DNA of 64,000 bases from Clonostachys chloroleuca (GCA_037952775.1 JBANAY010000003.1:6138001-6202000); one strand, 5' to 3'; positions 32,730-44,373 are shown, counted from the first letter of the stretch. Numbers and translations: made by a program. The notes: a model not told the origin generated them from the sequence alone.

Positions 32730-33334
32730 AATGCTATCGAATATGTATATCTATTCCACGTAAAAGGATATGGGTATCATCAAGGAACCATTAGCTACTT
32801 CCCCTTCTCCTCAAAATAGTTGGCAATATCCGTAGAGGTGGGGTCGGAGGTTTGCCGGACACTTGCTTGCGGAGAATCGCCGATCATCATGGCTTGAAGA
32901 ATGCGGGGGTCACGCATCTCGACTGCCCAGAGAGTCACTGCCAAGAGAGTCAGAGACTGCCAATATCAGCTGAATAGCATCACCCGCTCACATCTACGAC
33001 CATACCTGCGAGACAGCACTGGATCCCGTTCGCTCTCCGCACGTTAAGCTCGCAAGGGGCCGATTAGTAGCTGGGTCGGTGACGACCAGCGAATCCCGGC
33101 TGTTGTAGGTTTACATTTTTGCTTCTTTTTTCACCTTACGAGTCGATCGACGTGCTGTTCCGCCTGTCAAGCTTGGCGTGTTGGTTGCAAACTGGCTAGC
33201 TGTGATAACGGCCATCCGTTGCCGGGAATCAACTGGAGACCCAAGAAGAGAAGCAGGTTGCCCATTCAGCTCCTAGCAAAACACCTTCTACGGATTACAC
33301 CTACAAGCTTCGTAGATTTTTCTTTGTTGAGTTG
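32730..33334. other. Intergenic, 605 bp
   Basis: 5' flank of the epimerase gene and 3' flank of the RWD gene, both on the minus strand. No gene or clear element seen. Confidence 0.45.
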
Positions 33335-34258
33335 CTAGATAAGAACTTTACTAAAAGCTTCTCCTACTCCCTTCTCGTTCAGCCAAGCTTCTAGTGCCTT
33401 CATGTCGTTCCGATTTGCTCTCTCCCCTCGTCTTTCCCCAAGATCACCCGTAATCTCTTGCATATCCTGAAAGGCTCTCTTGATATCAGACCCAGATTCT
33501 CGATATCGCTCGCTAACTTTCTTGTGGCCGGAGGGAATATCTCCCCAGCTTTCCGTCTTTATGAACTTCATGTAATCGTCTATCGCCTGGGAACCACCCT
33601 CAACACAAAGAACGCCCGGTTTTCCGGCCAAGAGGAAGCCAGTCAAGCCGTACCCGGGTGCGTGGTTGATCAAATCGTCTCGTTTCGAGCGCGTGCTGAT
33701 CGACGGGAAGTAGAACCATACGCGAACAATTGCCTCATCCATATTTTTCTTTGCATTTTCCAGGGCGGCTGCCTTTTTCGATACGAGATATTCGGCTGCT
33801 AAATCTTTCACAGCTTCGATGATAGTAAAGATATCCTCCTTGGGAATGTCACTAGTTAACCGCGCTGCGTCTGCTTTGCTCATCCAGGCGGGTTGTCGAA
33901 CCCTGACTTTTGGCGGAGGCGGGTCAGTTAGTGCACCCTCAGCTGCGTCATCCGGATGGTGGACCAAAGGGAATAGCACCTCAAGCTGGAGGACATTCTC
34001 GTTTGTTAGTGAACCGTCCTGTTGAGGAACCTCGAGGTTTAGAAGTGCCGATATGCCTGGCTCGGCGATCTTTGGCGGGGTTTCTTCATCACCCTCGCAC
34101 CATGCTCTCAGAGTCTCCACCAGTTGAGACGACGTAGAGTCCAGAGAGATGGCCTCATCTGATGAGTACATGGCTACCAAAAGGTCAACTTGGCCCAATT
34201 GGACCTCCATAAGGTCTTTCGGAAGAAGAACATTCTGTGATGTTTGATCAGACGACAT
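33335..34258 (-). CDS. RWD and DUF1115 domain protein, RWDD2-like, 307 aa
   Basis: Single-exon gene. I start at the ATG at 34258 because RWD domains begin about there (QLGQVDLLVAMYSSDEAISL is the typical first helix and strand); the frame is open to an ATG at 34504, which would add 82 residues without family resemblance. The RWD domain occupies about residues 10-125. The C-terminal part, from about residue 185, matches DUF1115, the Prp3 C-terminal-like domain: VRVWFYFPSISTRSKRDDL, HAPGYGLTGFLLAGKPGVLC and SGHKKVSERYRE. The arrangement equals that of animal RWDD2A/B. The function of this family is not established. RWD domains mediate protein contacts, and the Prp3-like fold may bind RNA or ubiquitin-like partners. 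Confidence 0.75.
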   Translation of the reverse strand: MSSDQTSQNVLLPKDLMEVQLGQVDLLVAMYSSDEAISLDSTSSQLVETLRAWCEGDEETPPKIAEPGISALLNLEVPQQDGSLTNENVLQLEVLFPLVHHPDDAAEGALTDPPPPKVRVRQPAWMSKADAARLTSDIPKEDIFTIIEAVKDLAAEYLVSKKAAALENAKKNMDEAIVRVWFYFPSISTRSKRDDLINHAPGYGLTGFLLAGKPGVLCVEGGSQAIDDYMKFIKTESWGDIPSGHKKVSERYRESGSDIKRAFQDMQEITGDLGERRGERANRNDMKALEAWLNEKGVGEAFSKVLI

Positions 34259-34951
34259 GTTGGTTGAGAGCACGCATATCGCGACCGATTCTAGCACTGG
34301 GGAACCCGATTCAAGAAAATAAGGCATAAATCTGTCGTCAGGCAAGGGGAGTGTATTGTCCTCTTCAATATCGCACATCCAGTCCCCTTCACTCGAGCAT
34401 GAAAGGAGAAGAGCAAAAATATGGAGGCAGTCACGTGTGGGCTTTTTTTTATCTCGTGCTAAAATGGGTGACAAAAATGTAGCTCGCCAGTCAATCTCGG
34501 GCAAATAAAGTTTTTAGATATGGCACTCTCACGTTGAAAATGATAGTGATATGACCACCATATCCAAATCATAGACCTATTTTTTCTGATGATCATTTTC
34601 TATTGCTCAATGTATAACTTGTGTTGATGGATATCAGAGGCTGAGTGCAGTATTCTTGTGCCATTATTTTTGTCTCCCACTTGGGTGGAACTGGGTCTAC
34701 CGGCGTAGGAGTATATATTCGCACATAACTGCAATGAAAGGCATTTTTCACCCGTCAGTGTTGATTCAGAGAACAAATGTACAGTTTAGCGAAAATCTCT
34801 CTGCAATCAAGCTTGAATTGTCGTTCATGTGTAAGAAGCGTGTCAGCTACGAACCGTGCCCTCAAAAGTGATTATCAGTATTGATTGAGTCGAATTCTTG
34901 GGTCAAGATTCCAGAAATCCTCAAACAGAGCGGAGATGGTGTGAATAATCG
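34259..34951. other. Intergenic, 693 bp
   Basis: This includes the open N-terminal extension of the RWD gene (34259-34504), which may be 5' UTR, and the 3' flank of the regulator gene. Nothing else seen. Confidence 0.4.
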
Positions 34952-37223
34952 CTACACAAATGGCCCATCAAAACTAACCATAAGGCTCTCCCAATCAACT
35001 CCATCGATGTCCATATCAGTTCCGAGGTTCCCCCAGTCTATAGATTCAGGATTCGACGGCGAATCCCCGTATGTCCTCCCCTTGCCCATCCCAGAGTTTG
35101 GCGTGAGAGGGAGGGCGGGCTGGCCGCGCTCGAAACCCGTCGAGCGGACCCCCGGCTCATCATGAGGCGTTGGAACCGGCACATTGTGCTTCTTCATTAC
35201 CTGCCTCAGGAGCTCCAATAGTCGCTTCGCAAGTCCTGACTGGGCCCTCGCTTCTTCAAGGACGTTCCAAATCTGTCTCATCCGGGTACGGCTTTCCGAC
35301 TTATCGGTAGTCCCGTTCTTAAGACCTAGATCCATTAGTAGGACGAGGCCAGCAGAGAACAAGCTGTGGATTATCAAGCTGAGCTTGGAACATCGCAGCG
35401 CGAAACGGTACTGTTCTGTTCTCAGCAGCCGCTCCATCTCTAGGATGTCGCCGGCAGCTTTAAGGCAAACTGTCCGCGAGTACGCATATGCGGGATCGAA
35501 AGTGCCGCGCACAAAGAAGGGGAGATGCAGTTTGCAGCGCTGGCTGTATATGATTAAATTAATGATATGCTTTTGGATCGTGATGTGAGCTCTGTGGCGA
35601 GTGCATGATGCCTCTTGTTGCGCGAGACCATCTGCGTCCAGGTTGAGGAACGTGGGAATTCCTTGGAGGAAGCGGTCGATAGTGGCGTCCAGCTCAAGAA
35701 TGACACTGTACTCAGCGTGCGCCGGACCGTGCGGTATTCGGTCGGAGAGGATACGCATTAGATTTGCCATTTCGACACGCTGCAGGAAGTATGAGCTGTG
35801 TGTTGGTTCCTCGGAGGGTCTTCCGACTATCGTGCCGTCGTCGGTAAGATCTTCATCGTTGATATTTAACGGGCGATTAACAGACATTTGGCTGGGGAAG
35901 ACGGTATATGAGCCTTCGTGGGGTCCAGAGAACCGTGATAGCATCCTACAATATTAAATATCAGCCGATAGTCATAGAGAAAAAATTCAAAGGAGGCAGA
36001 CCATACCAATCAGTAGCTGCGAGATACCACCACACACGCCGACCGATCTCAGCTTGGATGCCAGTGTATCGTGGTACTTGGCCAGGCAAGAGGCGACAGT
36101 CAATCCGATGGAGACTCAGCTCACGAGCCATGGTGATGGCCTGGGCCACAATTGTGCGGGATCGGATCGCTATTCCTTCCATATTGCCAATGATGAAGGT
36201 CAGCATCATGGTGGCCTGGATGGCCTCGATCGAAACATGAGAGTTTCTATGGCCATGGTCTAATACATCCAAAGCAGCCTTTGTCCAGAAGCTGGACTGA
36301 CACTTGGCCTCGGCATCGCTCAATTTGATGGCCGGCCTCGAGATTGAAGGAGTCCAGAGATAGGTAATATCAGCACAAACGGAGAGCATCAAGGCAACCG
36401 AGCCTAAGTGCACATCCGCTCCGGACTGCAAGCTATCATAGACTTGGTCAACTAAGAGGCGAAGCGCTGGGCCATGGGTAATATGTTGGAGAAAGATGAG
36501 CTCTTCGATGTAGGCATTGACCATCTCTTTGGCTTCTTCCCGCTGCGGAAGCCAGAGGCATCTTACTGGCTCTGGGAAGCTGCCACATGGTGGACTCTGA
36601 AAGATGTAAGGTGTTGCTGACGGAGTAATTAGGCGTATGGGACAGATACGGAAGACAAAGGAGGAGTTTGAAAGCACGGCGGTGTCCTACCAAGCATCAA
36701 AAGACCACGGCATTTAGCACCAACACAACTGGCAAACAAGAACAGCAGCAAAGCGGGCTAGCTTACTTACATTGGGATTAGGGGAGTCAAAAGTTGATTG
36801 TTCGAGGAATACGGCATCTGCATCCAGCTTGTGCGCGTTTGGGGGTAGAATGGGGGGTAGTACATTCTGTTGAGTCACGACATTCTCGCTCTGATGACTG
36901 GCCACCGATGACGGCGTGTCCACAGGCAGCCCATGGGCACTTTGGGGTTCTTTCGTGTGGGTGGCTAACAGAGCCTCTAGTCGCTCCAGGCGACTTAGAA
37001 TAGCGCCGTCACCCGCACCCGAGGTCGGGGATAGTGAACTCACAGCAGCAGCCAGAGCACTCACGCTCAATGGGGCCTGGTGGACATCCTTGTCGTCGGT
37101 CGGATGGGGACACTGGCGCCCCCGGGATGTGCAGTTGGTGCAAGGAAAATCCCGAGAGCAGCGCAGTTTCCGGACTCGACAAAAGGAGCAAGACACGGGC
37201 CGTTGGCGAGACTGGCGAGGCAT
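34952..37223 (-). CDS. Zn2Cys6 regulator with fungal transcription factor domain, 708 aa
   Basis: Nuclear pathway-type regulator. Exons are 37223-36771, 36686-36007 and 35945-34952; introns are 84 and 61 bp and all junctions close (709 codons with stop). The zinc cluster uses Cys12, 15, 22, 28, 31 and 38 (CX2CX6CX5CX2CX6C) with linker RQRPVSCSFCRVRKLRCSRD at the N-terminus. A short coiled coil for dimerisation follows near residue 75 (ILSRLERLEALLATHTKE). The fungal_trans middle homology region spans about 185-560 and contains HRIDCRLLPGQVPRYTGIQA and EIGRRVWWYLAATDW. Divergent from an MFS exporter gene with a shared 740 bp promoter; regulation of that exporter is the simplest guess. Confidence 0.88.
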
Positions 37224-37963
37224 GGCTCTGGCGGCTTGGCTGGTTCAGAGGATGGCAACGCTTGGCTCGGTGCTCCTAAGCAACCTCCGTCAGTACCGCA
37301 GCATATGAGGACGACGGGTCTCTACGAGTCGGAGATTGGTGTGGAGATGTGAAGCGGAGGTGTAAGACGGAGAGTCCGCGGACTTTCCGTCCAGTTTCCA
37401 TGGAGCATCCGGATTTAAGATTTGTGCCCCCCGCAGACCCACTGGTAGATTAATCATCCCCAATAACTAGTTAATTGAGTTTAGTGTTTTGTTTGCGTTG
37501 TCTAGTGAGCAATCTGAGGGTGGCCCATGCTGGGTTTGATGAGTTGATATCTCTGTTGACCTGGTGAGAGACGTCGAGATATCATGAAAATGAAGAATAA
37601 TTATTCAAATAAACCGGGAGAAAAAAAAAGAAGACAGTTAACAAAGCCAATTTCCGACAAATCGTAAGCATATTGGAACTTCGTCAGATTAGATGCAACG
37701 GCCAACGAATCGGACACTCAACCCTAGTCGCGGCTACTGCACGATTTGTGCCTCCTGATGCGACGCTCAATCGGTCCCGCATGTGCCGTCTTCCGTCTCC
37801 GGCCTTTGTGAAAGCCCGGGCGCAAAAGAAATAAAATCCGCCATGCCCTCCTCGCCAAGCTGACCGTTTCCCTAGAGCTCTGCAGATATCAAGCTCACAA
37901 AGGACCAGATCCGACCTCGACACCAAATCTACAACAAGTCGATGAAGAACGCATTCTGTCAAA
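37224..37963. other. Divergent promoter between regulator and MFS exporter
   Basis: 740 bp with no gene. CGG triplets are clustered on the regulator side (37330-37384, listed separately). Confidence 0.55.
37330..37384. promoter_or_regulatory. Candidate Zn2Cys6 operator: CGGAG repeats plus CCGCGG palindrome
   Basis: Three CGGAG direct repeats (37330-37334, 37355-37359, 37368-37372), followed by a perfect 12 bp palindrome AGTCCGCGGACT (37373-37384) containing the everted triplets CCG-CGG. It lies 107-161 bp upstream of the regulator start. Zn2Cys6 proteins bind paired CGG triplets, so autoregulation or control of both genes is plausible; no binding is shown. Confidence 0.4.
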
Positions 37964-39715
37964 ATGGAAAAACAACAAGAAGGGGGACTCGTCGTCGGTC
38001 CCATCCCGGACAAGCAGGACCTTGATCTCGAGACTGGCTCAACCGATATCAACTCACAAGCTCCCCAGTCGTCCACAGACCCCGATGTCGTGGACTGGGA
38101 CGGTCCAGATGATCCGAAAAATCCAATGAATTGGCCGCCGCGGAAGAAAAACACCATCGTGGCGCTCATTTCCCTGATCACTTTCATCACGTCAGTTCTT
38201 CCACGACAATTGGCCCTTATTGATTATTATGTGTGGTATTCTAACAGTACCTAGGCCTCTCGCATCTTCCGTCTTTGCGCCTGCTATTAACCAGGTCATG
38301 GCTGAGTTCAACTCCACAGATGAACAACTAGCCTCATTCATCGTCTCTGTGTACCTGCTTGGATTCTGTTTTGGTCCCCTGGTCCTCGCTCCTCTGTCGG
38401 AGATGTACGGGCGGTTGTGGATTTACCACATCTGCAACGTGCTGTTTATCGTCTTCAACGTCGCTTGTGCCTTGGCCCCGAACTTGGCGGGCTTGATCAT
38501 CTTCCGTCTCCTTGCTGGACTCTTTGGGTGTTGCCCTCTGACCTTGGGTGCTGGCTCCATTGCAGATATCATCCCTCAAGAGAGACGAGGTGCCGCCATG
38601 GCTTTCTGGGCCATGGGTCCCATCCTCGGTCCTATTATTGGCCCTATCGGTAAGACACCTCGAGACTTGGCTCACTTTCATGTTGTTAACATTGCTCTCC
38701 AGCCGGAGGATACTTGACGCAAGCCAAAGACTGGCGATGGACATTTTGGGTTGTCGCAATGCTCGTGAGTATAAATTGCAGCCTCCAATAACAACCCAGG
38801 CCACCCTCGACTAACTTGATCAGGCTGGCGTTATCACTATCATCGGGGTTGTTTTCATGAGAGAGACTTACGCCTACACCATCCTTGAGAAGAAGACGAA
38901 GAAGCTTCGCGCAGAGACTGGGAACGAGAAGCTCCGCTCAGCTGCAGACACCGGCGTGACGCCCCAAGAGCTCTTCTCAACCTCCATTATTCGCCCTACC
39001 AAGATGCTCCTGTTCTCGCCCATTATCCTCCTCCTCTCTCTATACATGGCCATTATCTACGGTTACCTGTACCTCTTGTTCACCGCCATGCCGACACTCT
39101 ATGCGGTCCAGTACGGGTTTTCTACAGGATCGATCGGCCTCACGTACATAGGTAGCGGAATAGGTTCCATCCTGGGCCTGGCCCTTTCTGGTGGTCTTTC
39201 AGATCGTCTCATGACGCGTTTAACAGCAAAGAATGGAGGAGAGCCCAAGCCCGAGTACCGACTCCCAACAATGGTCATCGCATCTTTCTTCGTCCCGTTG
39301 GGCCTCTTCGTCTACGGTTGGACTGCTGAGAAAAACCTGCACTGGATTCTACCTATTGTTGGGATGGGATTTCTCTCATTCGGAATGATGTGCGCATTTG
39401 TAGGTTTGCCCTCGATCCTCTTTTCTCTCGCTGAATTTCCCGCTGACAATCTCGAAGATGGGTATCTCCGTCTACATTGTAGATGCTTACACTCGCTACG
39501 CAGCATCGGCCATGTCGGCCACCACCGTTCTCCGATCACTGGTCGGAGCGCTTCTTCCTTTGGTCGGTGGACGAATGTACAATTCTCTAGGCTACGGATG
39601 GGGTACCTCCCTACTCGCATTCATCGCTGTAGCTATGATTCCCGTTCCCATCGTCTTCCTCATGTACGGTGAGAGGATTCGACAGAAGACATTTTTCAAC
39701 GTCAACATCTATTAA
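37964..39715 (+). CDS. MFS exporter, DHA1 type, 505 aa
   Basis: Twelve-helix plasma-membrane drug:H+ antiporter-type transporter. Exons are 37964-38190, 38255-38649, 38703-38764, 38824-39399 and 39458-39715; all four junctions close in frame. The cytosolic N-terminal tail ends with WDGPDDPKNPMNWPPRKK, the signature preceding helix 1 in fungal DHA1 carriers. Motif A in loop 2-3 reads PLSEMYGRLWIYH, and motif C in helix 5 is FWAMGPILGPIIGPIAGG. The central loop between helices 6 and 7 is about 45 residues. Substrates in this subfamily include toxins, azoles and polyamines; which applies here is unknown. The gene is transcribed away from a Zn2Cys6 regulator gene, a common pairing for inducible efflux. 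Confidence 0.88.
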
Positions 39716-40085
39716 GTGGCGATCAACCCGCTGCCACGCAACTCATCACAACTCTTCTCACTTATTCGGTATATACATCTAGATCTCATCACTTATAGCA
39801 TAAACTAGAGGGGAAAGGCGTTCACGTGGAGAAATATTGGGCAAATTGGTTAATCTTCATAGAATGGAATCGGAATTTGGCATCCTAATCATCGATAAAG
39901 CTCATCAAAATACAATCAATAGTCTAAATATCGATTTGAACTGTTTTTACGTTAAATGCTATGGATATATTGAACTAAGATTAACTTTAGAAAAAGGCAA
40001 ATGCAAAAACCATCGCTACTTGGTATCACTGTTAAGATTACTGACACGTTTTCGTCCAAGCCTCCTCGGGCATACCCGTTTCCAT
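39716..40085. other. Convergent spacer, 370 bp
   Basis: AT-rich 3' flanks of the MFS and arrestin genes. No gene. Confidence 0.4.
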
Positions 40086-41345
40086 CTACACAAACTCGTA
40101 CCGTGCATGAGCAACCGAATCGAAACTCGGAAGCTCTTCTTCCAGCACGCAATCAGACATCAGTTTTACGCCCGAAGGTTGCACAACCACCTGTAACGGG
40201 GCAGACAAGTTGAAGTTGACACCCCCAACACCGCCCACGTTGATTGTAAGACGAACAGTATATGTTCGGGCAATGATTCTCGAGTAAAAGGTCGGTAGCA
40301 TGAGCACGTCGCCAGCTTTGGAGGCAACAGAGACCTTGAGGCTCGTGCTGAGGATGGATCCGTTGCCCTCCTCCTTCTGTTCGGAAACCCACGGCTTCTG
40401 AAGGACCTCTTCGAAGTCAATCGGTACTGAAGTTGTATAGCATAAAGGCTGGTATGCAATGGCTGCTGTTCGCGGTGGGATCATGTTGGGTAGCTTCGTC
40501 ATCCCTGTATCGCTGAACCAGGTTTGTGACTCAATCTTGCCCGAAACAACGTTGACTTCTAGAGGTTTCGTGTCTGCCAGCTTGTTTGCCTTCAAAAGCT
40601 CATAGCCAATGTCGATATAGAGATTGTGTTCGTGATACGGGACGATACCACCCCGAGGGTCTACCCTCAACGCTTCCGGCTCAGCCAGTGTCGCCGTGAC
40701 GTATCCAAGCTTCTTAAACAGTGGTCCTCGGTGAGTCTTTCTCTTCTTCAGAGTGTATACAACGTTTTCTTCGCCCAACCCTGACGGCGGCTCCTCCGGG
40801 TGTGATGGAAGGATGGTGATGGCTCGGCTGGCAGCAATCTCAGCGATTATTTTATCTCCCATCTTCTTGGTAACCACAGCCTTGATCTCGTATCGAATCC
40901 TGCAGCACAAGGGAGACATATCTCGTGCCTCCCATCCGCCGCCAAGCGATGGGGGTAGTTTCTGCTGATACGACCTCATAACTCCCGTGGGTCGGTTGAC
41001 AGTGGACTCTGTGACTGGGATTTCGTGCGGGATAATGAAGTCGAATGGGATGGCGCGAGCGCAGCCAGCCTCGAAGGAATCGTATTGATCGGTCAGGGGT
41101 GAGTCCATGGCTAGAAAGGTGCAAGTGGTGACCCGGGGAGCAGGGACTGTTTCCATCATGGTCTTGGCGGTGCCGATGAGGCTGACCTGCACACAAGGGG
41201 ATTGGATATCTTCGGAAGGGTAGATGACTACTTCGCCAGAGATTCGCGAGCCGCTTGTGTAGATTTTGCTTTCATAGTGACCGTCGATGTTCACCTCAGC
41301 TCGGCCTTTGGTCCGGCTGGCCAGTCGTATCTTGGAACAAGGCAT
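40086..41345 (-). CDS. Arrestin-like domain protein, 419 aa
   Basis: Single-exon gene starting at ATG 41345. The arrestin N-domain strands are recognisable from the start (YESKIYTSGSRISGEVVIYP, then VQVSLIGTAKTMMETVPAP). The middle has the linker typical of fungal arrestin-like proteins (IPFDFIIPHEIPVTESTVN and SPLCCRIRYEIKAVVTKK). The C-domain follows, with the late strand TYTVRLTINVGGVGGVNFNL and VVQPSGVKL. No PPxY ubiquitin-ligase-binding motif is evident, which separates it from the ART/PalF trafficking adaptors that recruit Rsp5. It is probably a cytosolic scaffold; partners are unknown. Its promoter is shared with the divergent ATPase gene. Confidence 0.75.
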   Translation of the reverse strand: MPCSKIRLASRTKGRAEVNIDGHYESKIYTSGSRISGEVVIYPSEDIQSPCVQVSLIGTAKTMMETVPAPRVTTCTFLAMDSPLTDQYDSFEAGCARAIPFDFIIPHEIPVTESTVNRPTGVMRSYQQKLPPSLGGGWEARDMSPLCCRIRYEIKAVVTKKMGDKIIAEIAASRAITILPSHPEEPPSGLGEENVVYTLKKRKTHRGPLFKKLGYVTATLAEPEALRVDPRGGIVPYHEHNLYIDIGYELLKANKLADTKPLEVNVVSGKIESQTWFSDTGMTKLPNMIPPRTAAIAYQPLCYTTSVPIDFEEVLQKPWVSEQKEEGNGSILSTSLKVSVASKAGDVLMLPTFYSRIIARTYTVRLTINVGGVGGVNFNLSAPLQVVVQPSGVKLMSDCVLEEELPSFDSVAHARYEFV

Positions 41346-42627
41346 TTTCGTTATATTCTGGGTGAATCGATCAAATTAGGATTTTCTCGTCCTCCTCTTG
41401 AACAGTCGCACTTTGTTGGTAAGACATTGGATGAGGCCATCACAGGATCGCATATGGTTATATACAGGACAGGCCACCTCAAACGATGTGGAGCAGCCGC
41501 CTAAAAAATTGACGACATTACGAGACATTATTCTACAATCCTCTCCGACATGAAAGAATACTGTTAGTCAATGGCAACTGCCGCCCACATGGGCGATGAA
41601 TCACATTCAACTGTGCGGCTGGGGGGCAGACATCCCTCGACCGTTTGGATGGAGCACGGCCAAGGTCGAGCCAATGAAGAGAATCCCGCGCCGGAGAAAA
41701 CAGAGAATTCGTTCCACAATCGTCCCACTGGTGGATGGCCCAGCCTGTGTCCGGCTCGGACAAGGCGCGCCTTACATGGACAAGTTACGCCCTGTGGCCA
41801 ACATGGACACCACCATTGACCACCAGAGGCATTTGGCCAGCGTGACCAGCGCCCAATTGAATCTGCCGGATCGAGCCTTGCTCATCCACAGCTGATCAAT
41901 CAAATGAGCCCTTGCAAGGTGTGTTTGGCAGCCCGCATACACGGCTGGCTGCATTCCCTGGCCCACTGAGACCAACACTCCGAACACGCCGACCTCAGGT
42001 TCGTCTAAGACGATGACTGCTAGTCAATTTCTTGAATTGAGGCTATAGCTGCGGTGTCGCTGCATTGCTCCGATCCAAATGAGACGAGGCGCCCGAGTCA
42101 TCAACCCCCAACACGCTGAGTCAGTGAGGAATTGTCATTCAGACTTTCCCCGAACTCCCCACATCATGAAGGCCAGAGAAATCTACCAGAAAGTTCTGGC
42201 AGATTCTCGTTAGCTATCGTGAGTCCGTGGATGTCGATGGGAAATCAATTGGCGGTCGACGATGACACGCTCCAACAACTTCAACGACGCGCGTCCAGAC
42301 ACGTGATCCCTCTTGGCATTTGACGCTTCCACCATCAGATTTTGCGCGCAGTTTGGAGTGAGACGGCCAGTCACTCGGCGGAAGAGAAGAGCAAAAAAAC
42401 AGGAGAAGGCATTCATTCCTTCAGCTACGCCAGATCCGAATCCGCAGTCCGGGACCGAGACCAGCGGACGGCACATCATCCACACTCCTCCTCCGGCTCT
42501 CTCGGTCCATCCCGTATTGCCACGTCTCCCGCCGAGTCTCCCGCCTGCGCTATTACATACTACTTACTACATACATACCATATAAACGGGCAGGGCTGCC
42601 GTGGCCCCGTGCCCGTACCGTCTCCCG
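41346..42627. other. Divergent promoter, 1.3 kb
   Basis: Lies between the arrestin-like gene (-) and the membrane ATPase gene (+). It contains several CCAAT-like boxes and TATAAA at 42581-42586, 42 bp before the ATPase ATG, which would give a very short 5' UTR. No gene. Confidence 0.45.
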
Positions 42628-44373
42628 ATGGCGAGGTTCGCCCGCCTCGCAAGGCTTCAATCAGTAAGGACCCGGCCGGCTTCGTCCGCTATTTGACCCC
42701 TTTGGACACGCCGGTTGATTAAACGTTTTCCTCTTCCTCTCTCCCAGGGCCGTCTGGCACGGATAGATAGGCCAGCCTACGCACAGCGCGTCGTATTTGT
42801 GGAACAAGCAGAACCTGCCGCCAGGAAGCAGTCCGGCTCCGACAAAAGCTCACGGCGGCCGCCTCACTCATCATCAGGACACGACGATGACGCAAAGGGC
42901 GGCTGGAAGTCACGGCTGCTGGAAGGCGGCGCGACTGCCTTTGGGTCCGTCGTGGTGCTGGGCCTGATCGGCTACTCGTACGAGATGTACTACAAGTGGC
43001 TCGTCCTCCAGAAGATGGACAAGGCCTTTGACGAGGGCTACTCGACGCCCGAGCTAGCCGCCCTGACGCGCCACACGTACGCCAACCTGGGCCGCAAGGT
43101 GGTCATCCTCAAGGACATGGAGGACGACAACTGGATCTCGCGCCAGGAGCAGGGCATCATCGACGCCATCGTCGACGGCACCTCGCAGGGCCAGTACCAC
43201 CTCATCACGGGCGAGAAGGGCACCGGCAAGACGTCCATGCTGCTCAAGGCCATGCGCCGCATCGAGGGCAAGGGCATCGCCATGCTCGAGGCCCACGGCG
43301 ACCTCGAGGTCTTCCGCCTGCGCCTCGGCAAGGCCCTCAACTACGACTTCCACGAGGACTACATCGGCAGCCTGTTCAGCTTCAAGGGCCCGCGCGACGC
43401 TACGCCCCTACTCGACATTGAGCGCGCCTTCAACAAGATGGAGAAGATTGCCCTCCGGCGCCGCCAGCTCACGGGCAAGCCGCTGCTGCTCATCATCAAC
43501 CGCGCCCATCTGCTGCGGGATGATGACGAGGGTCGCCATCTGCTCGAGGCCATCCAGCAGAGGGCGGAGCTCTGGGCTGCCAGTATGCTTGTCACGGTTG
43601 TTTTCATCAGCGACGAGTACTGGATCGAGGAGCGTCTGCGGCCGCATGCCACCCGGATGCGGGTGCTCCCTGTCTACGACATCTCGCGAGACACGGCAGT
43701 AGATGCCATCAAGGAATTTCGAGCACGCGTCTTCCACGAGAAGGTAACGACAGAGGCAGTGGAGAAGGTCTACGCCAGGGTCGGAGGAAGGCTACGCTTC
43801 ATCAGCCAGGTAGCAAAGGCGGTCGACATGGACCGCGCTTCCAGAACCATCGTCGAGAGGGAGAAGCAGTGGTTCCTCAACCAGTGCTGGATCCTCGGCA
43901 AGGAGATGGATCCCGAGGCGGAGAAACAGCAGGACTTCTGCATGGCGGCCATGGTGCTTGCCAAAGCCCTTGTTGCCAAGGAGGACGAGATGAAAAAGGA
44001 CAGGACAATCAGCCCGTTCGCCCTGCCTGAGCTTCCGCTGCATGAGGCGCGGCAGATCATGACGCGCTTCGACTTCATCCAAGCCCACGATCACATCAAC
44101 ATCTTTTCCATCGACTCCAACTCCAAAGTCCGCGCCGACTCGGTGGCGATGCAGAATGTTTTCCGCGAAGTCGTCAACCAGGAGGGCTTCCAGGAGCTTC
44201 TGGATGAGACGCAGGAGCGCCTGGATGAGCTGGAGGCGCTGGGGCGGACGAGGGAGATCACACTCAAGGACTTGGTTGGGGGTGGAGGATACAACGCCAG
44301 CGTTAAGGAGGGTTCAGCAAAGCAGGCAAACATGGTCATTTCGTTCAGGGCTGCCCCAGATCCTGACCCATAG
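42628..44373 (+). CDS. Mitochondrial-type membrane P-loop ATPase, 553 aa
   Basis: Exon 1 is only 36 nt (42628-42663); an 84 bp intron ending CTCTCTCCCAG leads to exon 2, 42748-44373. Splicing yields an Arg-rich, acid-free N-terminus (MARFARLARLQSGRLARI), a convincing mitochondrial presequence. A single transmembrane segment lies at about residues 72-91 (GATAFGSVVVLGLIGYSYEM). The AAA/ATPase_2-like domain has Walker A TGEKGTGKTSMLL (about 166-178). The Walker B strand KPLLLIINRAHLL has Asn where Asp is expected. WAASMLVTVVFISDEYWIEE and a winged-helix-like C-terminal part follow. I expect a membrane-anchored mitochondrial ATPase with the ATPase part on one side. The family is widespread in fungi but I know no assigned role. 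Confidence 0.8.

Noticed and set aside
34259..34504. 82-residue N-terminal extension of the RWD protein
   Set aside because: The frame is open, but the translation does not resemble family members, which begin close to the RWD domain; it is more likely 5' UTR. Not excluded.
43038..44339. Long antisense ORFs over the membrane ATPase gene
   Set aside because: They mirror the GC-rich codon bias of the sense gene; the sense strand has a clear domain structure.
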